From positions 1-11,174 of the forward strand of contig CANFOR010000080.1 of assembly GCA_947448675.1 (NCBI GenBank): DNA of 11,174 nucleotides, in the 5' to 3' direction. Below, piece by piece: positions 1 through 5,735 of this stretch (within the stretch, counting starts at the first letter, position 1; each line of letters begins with the position of its first letter). The notes below the pieces were generated by a model that was not told where the DNA came from, made no database searches, and was given only the letters and a program-made list of their open reading frames with translations. The stretch is from Betaproteobacteria bacterium. GTDB lineage: Bacteria; Pseudomonadota; Gammaproteobacteria; Burkholderiales; Burkholderiaceae_C. The position numbers were made by a program, and so were the translations under genes.

Positions 1-1
1 C

Positions 2-139
2 GGCCGTGGAGTCACTACCGACTGCCACGATGCCAGCAACCCTGACAGCACCGGCTTTGACCCCAATGGCAATGGCCCCCACTGCTATGCCGGTGGCCGC
101 GTGCAGGGTGCCAGCGTCGGCGTGAAGTACATGTTCTAA
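2..139 (+). CDS. Outer-membrane beta-barrel protein, C-terminal end (partial)
   Basis: The frame starting at base 2 is open and ends at TAA 137-139, giving the last 45 residues of a protein that begins before the window. The end reads VGASVGVKYMF-like (visible tail VGVKYMF), with alternating hydrophobic residues and a terminal phenylalanine. That is the classic BAM-recognised last strand of Gram-negative outer-membrane beta-barrels. Before it lies a Gly/Asn/Asp-rich stretch with two cysteines (around DPNGNGPHCY), which looks like an extracellular loop, possibly disulfide-closed. I cannot choose between a porin, a FadL/OmpP1-type transporter or another barrel from so short a piece. A GC-rich hairpin at 187-225 may end its transcript. 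Confidence 0.6.
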   Translation, partial: GRGVTTDCHDASNPDSTGFDPNGNGPHCYAGGRVQGASVGVKYMF

Positions 140-186
140 ACCAGCATTGTTAGCCTGTGCTGTCGCGGGCGGATCCGCGCAGCCTT

Positions 187-225
187 GCGGCCCACCCCGT
201 GCTGGTTCAGCGCGCGGTGGGCCGC
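187..225 (+). terminator. GC-rich hairpin between the OMP gene and dapC, candidate terminator
   Basis: A perfect 10-bp inverted repeat pairs GCGGCCCACC (187-196) with GGTGGGCCGC (216-225). Inside the 19-nt loop a second 4-bp stem is possible (GCTG 201-204 with CAGC 208-211). The following bases are TGTCTTATG, so there is no proper T-run. It may be a weak intrinsic terminator, or an mRNA 3'-end stabiliser, for the upstream outer-membrane protein gene. It lies within the non-coding leader of dapC if dapC starts at 278. Confidence 0.5.
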
Positions 226-264
226 TGTCTTATGTGCGGGCTATTTTTCAGAGTGCGCATCCGC

Positions 265-270
265 GATAAT
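265..270 (+). promoter_or_regulatory. Possible -10 box just upstream of dapC
   Basis: GATAAT at 265-270 matches TATAAT at five of six positions. No convincing -35 is visible 16-18 bp upstream (the region reads CTATTTTTC). If it is used, transcription would begin about 7 bases later, at or next to the A of the dapC ATG at 278, giving a leaderless or nearly leaderless mRNA. No good Shine-Dalgarno sequence precedes that ATG. Confidence 0.3.
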
Positions 271-277
271 CGAAGCC

Positions 278-1495
278 ATGAACCCCCTGCTTGCGCGCCT
301 ACAGCCCTACCCTTTTGAGCGGCTGAAAAAACTCTTCGCTTCCGTTAGCCCAAACCCCGCGCTGCGGCCCATCTCGCTGGGCATAGGCGAGCCACGCCAC
401 GCCACGCCAGAGCTCATCAAAGCCGCTTGGAGCGCCGACCTGTCGGGCCTGGCCAGCTACCCCGCGACTGCAGGTGAGCCACGGCTGCGACAGGCTTGCG
501 CCCACTGGCTGCAGCGCCGCTACGGCCTGGCCCTGAACCCCCTGACCCAAGTGCTGCCGGTCAACGGCTCGCGCGAGGCTTTGTTTGCGCTGACGCAAAC
601 CGTGGTCGACCCCACCCAGCACGCCGATAGCGGTGGGCCGATCGTGGTCTGCCCCAACCCGTTCTACCAAATCTACGAAGGTGCAGCCTTGCTGGCCGGT
701 GCTACGCCCTGGTTTGCGCCCAGCGACCCAACGCGCAATTTTGCGGTGGACTGGGACAGCGTGCCCGCAGCGGTGTGGCAGCGCACCCAACTGCTGTTTG
801 TCTGCTCACCGGGCAACCCCACCGGCGCGGTCATGCCCATGGCTGAATGGGAAAAGCTTTTTGCACTGAGCGATCGCTATGGCTTTGTCATTGCATCCGA
901 TGAGTGCTACAGCGAAATTTATTTCCGTGACGAAGCGCCCTTGGGCGGCCTAGAAGCGGCGGTCAAGCTGGGCCGAGCCGACTTTAAAAACCTCATTGCC
1001 CTGACCAGTCTGTCCAAGCGCAGCAATGTGCCGGGCATGCGCAGCGGTTTTGTAGCGGGCGATACGGCCATCATTGCGCAGTTTTTGCTATACCGCACCT
1101 ACCACGGCAGCGCCATGAACATCGTGGTGCAAAACGCCAGCATTGCCGCCTGGAACGACGAAGCCCATGTGGTGGACAACCGGGCCCAGTACCGCGCCAA
1201 GTTTGCCCACGTTACGCCGGTGCTGGCCTCGGTGATGAACGTGCGGCTGCCCGATGCTGGTTTTTACCTCTGGGCCCAGGTGCCGCAAAAAATGTTCGGC
1301 GGCTCCGACGTCGATTTCGCCCGCGAGCTGCTGGCCCAATACAATGTGACGGTCTTGCCCGGCAGCTACTTGGCGCGCGAAAGCGCTGGCCACAACCCCG
1401 GCCAAGGGCGGATTCGCATGGCCCTGGTGGCTGAAACCGCCGAATGCCTAGAGGCCGCAGAGCGTATTGTTCAATTCATTCAAAAAACTTCCTGA
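278..1495 (+). CDS. dapC: Succinyldiaminopimelate transaminase
   Basis: PLP-dependent fold-type I aminotransferase of 405 residues. It catalyses the glutamate-dependent amination of N-succinyl-2-amino-6-ketopimelate to N-succinyl-LL-diaminopimelate in the cytoplasmic lysine/meso-DAP pathway. Visible motifs are GNPTG with N180, SDECYSEIY with D208 (pyridine-nitrogen contact) and Y211, the PLP Schiff-base lysine K247 in SLSKRSNVPGMRSGF, and the C-terminal substrate-carboxylate arginine R380 in GRIRMALV. The frame stays open upstream to a TTG at 185, but those extra 31 codons run through the 187-225 hairpin and look non-coding, so I chose ATG 278, whose MNPLLARLQPYPFERL opening is typical of the family. 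dapD follows 7 nt later and dapE lies two genes downstream, which supports DapC over other class I aminotransferases. Confidence 0.92.
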   Translation: MNPLLARLQPYPFERLKKLFASVSPNPALRPISLGIGEPRHATPELIKAAWSADLSGLASYPATAGEPRLRQACAHWLQRRYGLALNPLTQVLPVNGSREALFALTQTVVDPTQHADSGGPIVVCPNPFYQIYEGAALLAGATPWFAPSDPTRNFAVDWDSVPAAVWQRTQLLFVCSPGNPTGAVMPMAEWEKLFALSDRYGFVIASDECYSEIYFRDEAPLGGLEAAVKLGRADFKNLIALTSLSKRSNVPGMRSGFVAGDTAIIAQFLLYRTYHGSAMNIVVQNASIAAWNDEAHVVDNRAQYRAKFAHVTPVLASVMNVRLPDAGFYLWAQVPQKMFGGSDVDFARELLAQYNVTVLPGSYLARESAGHNPGQGRIRMALVAETAECLEAAERIVQFIQKTS

Positions 1496-1502
1496 AAATT
1501 CT

Positions 1503-2327
1503 ATGTCCCAAGAACTCGAATCCATCATCAATGCCGCCTGGGAAGACCGCGCCGCACTCTCGCCCGCCAGTGCGCCCAAAGCCATCAGTGAAGCGGTAGA
1601 ACACATCATCAGTCAGCTCAACACCGGCCGCTTGCGCGTGGCCACACGCCAAAGCGTGGGCCAATGGACCACCCACCAGTGGATCAAAAAAGCCGTATTG
1701 CTCTCGTTCCGCTTGAAAGACAATGAAATCGTGCGTGCGGGCGACTTGGGTTTTTACGACAAGGTGCAAACCAAGTTTGCCCACCTCAGCCCCGAGCAAA
1801 TGAAGGCCACCGGCGTGCGCGTGGTGCCGCCCGCTGTGGCGCGGCGCGGCAGTTTCATTGCCAGCGGCGCGATCTTGATGCCCTCTTACGTGAACATTGG
1901 TGCCTACGTAGACTCCGGCACCATGGTTGACACCTGGGCCACGGTGGGCTCTTGCGCGCAAATTGGTAAAAACGTGCACCTCTCCGGCGGCGTGGGCATT
2001 GGCGGTGTGTTGGAGCCGGTGCAAGCGGGCCCCACCATCATTGAAGACAACTGCTTTATCGGCGCGCGCTCCGAGGTAGTCGAGGGCGTGATCATCGAAG
2101 AAAACTCGGTCATCAGCATGGGCGTGTTCATTGGGCAAAGCACCAAAATTTACGACCGCACGACAGGCGAAATTCACAAGGGCCGGGTGCCTGCGGGCTC
2201 GGTCGTGGTGGCGGGCAATTTGCCCAGCGCCGACGGCACGCACAGCCTGTACGCCGCCATCATCGTCAAGCGGGTGGATGCCAAAACGCGCTCCACCACC
2301 AGCTTGAACGACCTGCTGCGCGACTGA
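1503..2327 (+). CDS. dapD: 2,3,4,5-tetrahydropyridine-2,6-dicarboxylate N-succinyltransferase
   Basis: 274 residues, the same length as E. coli DapD. It transfers succinyl from succinyl-CoA to tetrahydrodipicolinate, the committed step of the succinylase branch; the family is a cytoplasmic trimer. An alpha-helical N-terminal domain (about residues 1-100) is followed by hexapeptide repeats of a left-handed beta-helix (about 105-235), with the hallmark stretches VDSGTMVDTWATVGSCAQIG and GARSEVVEGVIIEENS. D143 and E191 match in position and context the catalytic pair described for mycobacterial DapD (D141/E189, constant +2 offset). The frame is open back to a TTG at 1467 inside dapC, but ATG 1503 gives the conserved start. 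The gene begins 7 nt after the dapC stop without a clear Shine-Dalgarno, which suggests translational coupling. Confidence 0.97.
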   Translation: MSQELESIINAAWEDRAALSPASAPKAISEAVEHIISQLNTGRLRVATRQSVGQWTTHQWIKKAVLLSFRLKDNEIVRAGDLGFYDKVQTKFAHLSPEQMKATGVRVVPPAVARRGSFIASGAILMPSYVNIGAYVDSGTMVDTWATVGSCAQIGKNVHLSGGVGIGGVLEPVQAGPTIIEDNCFIGARSEVVEGVIIEENSVISMGVFIGQSTKIYDRTTGEIHKGRVPAGSVVVAGNLPSADGTHSLYAAIIVKRVDAKTRSTTSLNDLLRD

Positions 2328-2356
2328 TTCGCACTACCACCACACAGGGCCGCACG

Positions 2357-3502
2357 ATGAGCACGATGGAACGAATCCTTCGCTTGATGAGCGAAAAAAA
2401 AGCCTCCGACGTGTATTTGTCGGCGCACTCCCCTGCGCTGATTCGCATCAACGGCCAGTGCATTCCCATCAATAACCAAATCTTGCCGGCCGATGCGCCG
2501 CGCAATTTATTGGCTGAATTGGTCTCGCCCCAGCGCATTGAAGAAATGGAAGAACTGGGCGAGTTGAACATGGCCCACACTCTGCCGGGCGTGGGTAATT
2601 TTCGCATCTCGGCGATGCGCCAGCGCGGCACCTATGCGGCCGTGATTCGCTACATCAGCCCCGAAATTCCAGCGCTCGAAACCCTGAACGTACCCATGAT
2701 TTTGGGCGACTTGGTGATGGAAAAGCGCGGCTTGGTGCTGATGGTGGGTGCTACTGGAGCGGGCAAAAGCACCACCCTGGCGTCGATGCTGGACTACCGC
2801 AATGAGCGTATTTCAGGCCACATCTTGACGATTGAAGACCCGGTTGAATTCATTTTTAAAAACAAAAAATCGGTGGTCAACCAGCGCGAGGTCGGCAGCG
2901 ACACGCGCAGCATGCAAGTCGCTTTGAAGAACGCGCTGCGCCAAGCGCCCGACGTAATTTTGATCGGCGAGATCCGCGACCGCGAGACCATGACAGCGGC
3001 CATGGCCTATGCGCAGTCGGGCCACCTGTGCCTGGCCACCATGCACGCCAGCAACAGTTACCAAGCGCTCAACCGCATCTTGAGCTTCTACCCGATTGAA
3101 GTGCGCAACACCATGCTGGGCGACTTGGGCGCGGCGCTCAAGGCGATTGTCTCGCAGCGCCTGCTGCGCACCGTGCACGGCAGCCGCACACCAGCAGTAG
3201 AGATCATGCTTTGCACCAAACTGGTGGCCGAGCTGGTGGAAAAAGGTGACTTTTCTGCCGTGCAAGAAGCGATGGTTAACTCGATGGCCGAAGGCTCGCA
3301 AACCTTTGAGTTTGACATTGCCCGCTTGATAAACGAGGGCACGGTAGAGCGCAAAGAAGGCTTGGTGCACGCCGACTCGCCCACCAACCTGACCTGGCGT
3401 TTGCAAAACGACTTTGCCCAAGCGCAACGCACCATCGCCGCCGAAGACGACCCCGACGACACACCATCGTTTACCGAAATCACCCTGGACGTTACCCATT
3501 GA
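2357..3502 (+). CDS. PilT/PilU-family type IVa pilus retraction ATPase
   Basis: 381-residue GspE/PilT-superfamily hexameric ATPase; family members power pilus retraction at the inner-membrane base. The N-terminal PAS-like domain (about 1-105) opens with MSTMERILRLMSEKKASDVYLS. The RecA-like domain carries Walker A GATGAGKST (131-139, K137), the Asp box TIEDPVEF (158-165), Walker B VILIGEIRDRET (200-211, catalytic E205) and the His box TMHAS (H230). All catalytic elements are intact. The length (canonical PilT is about 345 aa) and the acidic tail after residue 350 make it PilU-like. It sits between dapD and dapE, 29 nt after dapD and overlapping dapE, with no pilus gene in the window. It could be a third paralog beside a pilT-pilU pair elsewhere, so I assign no symbol. 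An 8-A tract at 2394-2401 lies in codons 13-15. Confidence 0.88.
   Translation: MSTMERILRLMSEKKASDVYLSAHSPALIRINGQCIPINNQILPADAPRNLLAELVSPQRIEEMEELGELNMAHTLPGVGNFRISAMRQRGTYAAVIRYISPEIPALETLNVPMILGDLVMEKRGLVLMVGATGAGKSTTLASMLDYRNERISGHILTIEDPVEFIFKNKKSVVNQREVGSDTRSMQVALKNALRQAPDVILIGEIRDRETMTAAMAYAQSGHLCLATMHASNSYQALNRILSFYPIEVRNTMLGDLGAALKAIVSQRLLRTVHGSRTPAVEIMLCTKLVAELVEKGDFSAVQEAMVNSMAEGSQTFEFDIARLINEGTVERKEGLVHADSPTNLTWRLQNDFAQAQRTIAAEDDPDDTPSFTEITLDVTH
3499..3502 (+). promoter_or_regulatory. TTGA stop-start overlap deciding the dapE start
   Basis: TGA 3500-3502 ends the PilT/PilU-like gene and TTG 3499-3501 starts dapE. No purine-rich Shine-Dalgarno stands out in the preceding ACGTTACCCAT. 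Expression of dapE probably depends on ribosomes finishing the upstream gene. Confidence 0.6.
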
Positions 3503-4698
3503 GCACCGCCACCATCCGTTTGACCGAGCAGCTGATTGCCCGCGCGTCTGTTACGCCTGAAGACGCTGGTTGCCAATCGCTCATTGCGGAGCGTCTGGCC
3601 GCCTGCGGTTTTGTGGCCGAGTCGTTTGACAGTGGGCCAGCCCAGTTTCGTGTTCGCAATTCATGGCTAAAAAGGCCTGTAAGGCGCGCCAATACTGCGC
3701 AGGCAGCTACCAAAAATGTAGCGCCAAAAACCCTGGTGTTTGTCGGCCACACCGACGTGGTGCCCACCGGCCCGCTCGACGCCTGGAGCAGCCCGCCCTT
3801 TGTGCCCACCCACCAAGACGGCAAGCTCTATGGCCGTGGCGCGGCCGACATGAAGACCTCTATCGCGGCTTTTGTCGTGGCGGTGGAAGAGTTTGTGGCG
3901 GCGCAGCCCGATGCGCCACTCACCATCGCCCTGCTGCTGACCAGCGACGAAGAGGGCCCAGCTGTTGACGGCACCGTGGTGGTTTGTGCAGCCTTGCAGG
4001 CGCGCGGCGAAGTGCTGGACTACTGCATCGTCGGCGAGCCCACTTCGGTCGAGCGCACAGGAGACATGATCAAAAACGGCCGCCGGGGCACCATGAGCGG
4101 CAAGCTCACCGTCAAAGGCGTGCAAGGCCATATTGCCTACCCGCAGCTGGCCAAAAACCCCATCCACAGCCTGGCCCCTGCGCTGGCTGAACTGGTGGCT
4201 ACCGAGTGGGATCGGGGCAATGCTTTCTTTCAGCCCACCAGCTGGCAAGTGAGCAATGTGCACGGTGGCACCGGCGCGAGCAATGTCATCCCCGGCACGG
4301 TGGTGCTGGACTTTAATTTTCGCTTTTGCACCGAGTCCACGCCCGAGGGCCTGCAGCAGCGTGTGCAGGCCATTTTGGCCAAGCACGGCCTGCATCCCGC
4401 CGATGGCTACGACTTGGCGTGGACGGTGGGCGGTCTGCCCTTTCTAACCACACCCGCAAGCTTGGTCAATGCGATCCAAAAAGCGGTTGTAGACGAGACT
4501 GGCATCGTCACCGAGCTCTCCACCACTGGCGGGACCAGCGACGGCCGCTTCATGGCGAAAATTTGCAAGCAAGTGGTCGAGCTGGGCCCGCCCAACGCCA
4601 TGATCCACAAACTCGACGAGTACCTGCATGTGGCCGACATCGAACCCCTGAAAAACATCTACCGCCGAGTGCTTGAGAATTTGAGCGCGGCTGAATGA
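3499..4698 (+). CDS. dapE: Succinyl-diaminopimelate desuccinylase
   Basis: 399-residue M20 di-zinc peptidase that hydrolyses N-succinyl-LL-DAP to LL-DAP and succinate. Metal and catalytic residues can be placed against H. influenzae DapE (H67, D100, E134, E135, E163, H349): here H84 (GHTDVVP), D117 (GAADMKT), E151 and E152 (SDEEGP), E180 (VGEPTS) and H370 (MIHKLDEYL). The constant +17 offset for the first five shows extra residues before H84, which coincide with a dispersed repeat at residues 56-76. The start is TTG at 3499-3501, sharing TTGA with the stop of the upstream ATPase gene. It gives MSTATIRLTEQLIARASVTP, the normal family opening, and no ATG or GTG is nearby. Weak start plus stop-start overlap implies reinitiation coupling. 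This is the last gene of the dap operon; the 4699-4847 palindromic spacer follows. Confidence 0.95.
   Translation: MSTATIRLTEQLIARASVTPEDAGCQSLIAERLAACGFVAESFDSGPAQFRVRNSWLKRPVRRANTAQAATKNVAPKTLVFVGHTDVVPTGPLDAWSSPPFVPTHQDGKLYGRGAADMKTSIAAFVVAVEEFVAAQPDAPLTIALLLTSDEEGPAVDGTVVVCAALQARGEVLDYCIVGEPTSVERTGDMIKNGRRGTMSGKLTVKGVQGHIAYPQLAKNPIHSLAPALAELVATEWDRGNAFFQPTSWQVSNVHGGTGASNVIPGTVVLDFNFRFCTESTPEGLQQRVQAILAKHGLHPADGYDLAWTVGGLPFLTTPASLVNAIQKAVVDETGIVTELSTTGGTSDGRFMAKICKQVVELGPPNAMIHKLDEYLHVADIEPLKNIYRRVLENLSAAE
3665..3725 (+). repeat. Dispersed intragenic repeat, copy A (in dapE)
   Basis: About 60 bp, starting with AAAAAGGCC and ending in the 17-nt stem-loop GCTACCAAAAATGTAGC (3706-3722; 5-bp stem, 7-nt loop). 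The 42 bases from AAAAAGGCC to AGCTAC align without gaps to copy B in prmB with 33 identities. It is read as KRPVRRANTAQAATKNVA (DapE residues 59-76), a stretch with no counterpart in shorter DapE proteins. Confidence 0.65.
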
Positions 4699-4702
4699 AA
4701 GC

Positions 4703-4810
4703 GGACCGCCGGACGCAAAAGACGCAAAAGAACAGCCAAAAAAATTGCAAAATTTTGGTTTCTTTTCGCGTCCCTCGCGTAACTTTTACGTCCTTTGCGT
4801 CCGGTTCCCG
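4703..4810. repeat. Palindromic intergenic element with 9-bp periodicity (dapE-prmB spacer)
   Basis: A 22-bp left arm (4709-4730, CCGGACGCAAAAGACGC then AAAAG) is matched by an inverted right arm (4783-4804) at 20 of 22 positions. The arms are themselves tandem repeats of a 9-bp unit near GACGCAAAA; a further degenerate unit (TCGCGTCCC) follows on the right. Near the centre a small hairpin AAAATT-GCAA-AATTTT (4741-4756) is possible. The 149-bp gap 4699-4847 holds essentially only this element and a short C/T-rich leader with two TTCCCGT copies (4805-4811, 4816-4822). It may act as a 3'-end or termination structure for the dap operon. Confidence 0.75.
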
Positions 4811-4847
4811 TCTTGTTCCCGTATTGCCCTAGCCACTCCCAAAACCC

Positions 4848-5735
4848 ATGACCATTCTCGAACTGATTGAACACCACGCTGCCCAGCTGACGCAGGCGGG
4901 CGTGGCTTTTGGGCATGGCACGGCCAATGCATTTGACGAGGCGGCTTGGTTGGTGCTATGGCAGCTCGGCTTGCCGCTGGACGAGCTCGATTTGGTAGAA
5001 AAAAGGCCCGTAAGCTCCGCCGAATGTGCGCAGGTAGCTACGCTTTTTATAGCACGCATCAGTTCGCGCAAGCCCGCCGCCTACCTTACCAACGAGGCTT
5101 GGTTGCAAGGCGTGCCCTTTTATGTGGACGAGCGCGCCATCGTGCCGCGCAGCTTGATCGCCGAAGTTTTGGTCAACGGCAATATCGACGTGTGGCTCTC
5201 GGAGCGCACGCACAAAGTGCTCGACCTGTGTACAGGCAATGGCAGCTTGGCCGTGCTGGCAGCGATGGCCTGGCCCGATGTGGAAGTAGACGCCAGCGAC
5301 CTGTCGAGCGATGCTTTGGCCGTGGCGCACATCAACGTGGCCAAGCACGCACTGCAAGGGCGCATTCGGCTGGTCGAGTCCAACGGCTTGGCCGCCACGC
5401 CCGGCCCCTACGACCTGATTGTGTGCAATCCGCCCTATGTCAACGCGCAGAGCATGACCGCCCTGCCCGCCGAGTACCGCGCCGAGCCAGCCTTGGCACT
5501 CGACGGCAACGCGGCTGGCGGCAGCGACGGCATGGACTTCATTCGCAGCCTGCTGCATGCCGCACCCGCGCACATGACCGAGCAGGCCGTACTGGTGCTC
5601 GAAATCGGCAACGAACGCGCCCATTTTGAAGCCGCCTTTCCCACACTCGAAGCCATTTGGTTAGAAACCAGCGCCGGTGAAGACCAGGTACTGCTGCTGA
5701 CCCGCGAAGCATTCGCGCAATCCTCCCCCACATGA
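4848..5735 (+). CDS. prmB: 50S ribosomal protein L3 N5-glutamine methyltransferase
   Basis: 295-residue class I SAM-dependent methyltransferase of the HemK/PrmA-PrmB group. It methylates the side-chain amide of a glutamine in ribosomal protein L3 (Gln150 in E. coli) during 50S assembly. The N-terminal helical domain holds AYLTNEAWLQGVPFYVDERAIVPRS-type sequence (about residues 82-105), characteristic of PrmB rather than of PrmC. The SAM motif is DLCTGNG (126-132), and the glutamine-binding NPPY is at 194-197. The C-terminus VLEIGNERAHF fits the family. ATG 4848 follows the palindromic spacer with no strong Shine-Dalgarno. Its stop overlaps the next gene's start (ATGA, 5732-5735), so the two are translationally coupled. 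Residues 50-70 are encoded by repeat copy B, yet the protein length there is normal. Confidence 0.93.
   Translation: MTILELIEHHAAQLTQAGVAFGHGTANAFDEAAWLVLWQLGLPLDELDLVEKRPVSSAECAQVATLFIARISSRKPAAYLTNEAWLQGVPFYVDERAIVPRSLIAEVLVNGNIDVWLSERTHKVLDLCTGNGSLAVLAAMAWPDVEVDASDLSSDALAVAHINVAKHALQGRIRLVESNGLAATPGPYDLIVCNPPYVNAQSMTALPAEYRAEPALALDGNAAGGSDGMDFIRSLLHAAPAHMTEQAVLVLEIGNERAHFEAAFPTLEAIWLETSAGEDQVLLLTREAFAQSSPT
4995..5057 (+). repeat. Dispersed intragenic repeat, copy B (in prmB)
   Basis: Same orientation as copy A. AAAAAGGCC begins at 5000 and the 17-nt stem-loop GCTACGCTTTTTATAGC lies at 5037-5053. It is read in the same frame as copy A: KRPVSSAECAQVATLFIA against KRPVRRANTAQAATKNVA. PrmB from other bacteria has a region of similar length here, so this copy is less certainly an insertion than copy A. 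Confidence 0.5.

Noticed and set aside
185..277. Upstream extension of dapC to TTG 185
   Set aside because: It would translate the GC-rich hairpin and adds 31 residues with no family counterpart; ATG 278 gives the normal DapC N-terminus.
1476..2243. 255-residue minus-strand open frame opposite dapD
   Set aside because: Complement of a strongly conserved gene; His/Ala/Arg/Gly-rich with no domain signature.
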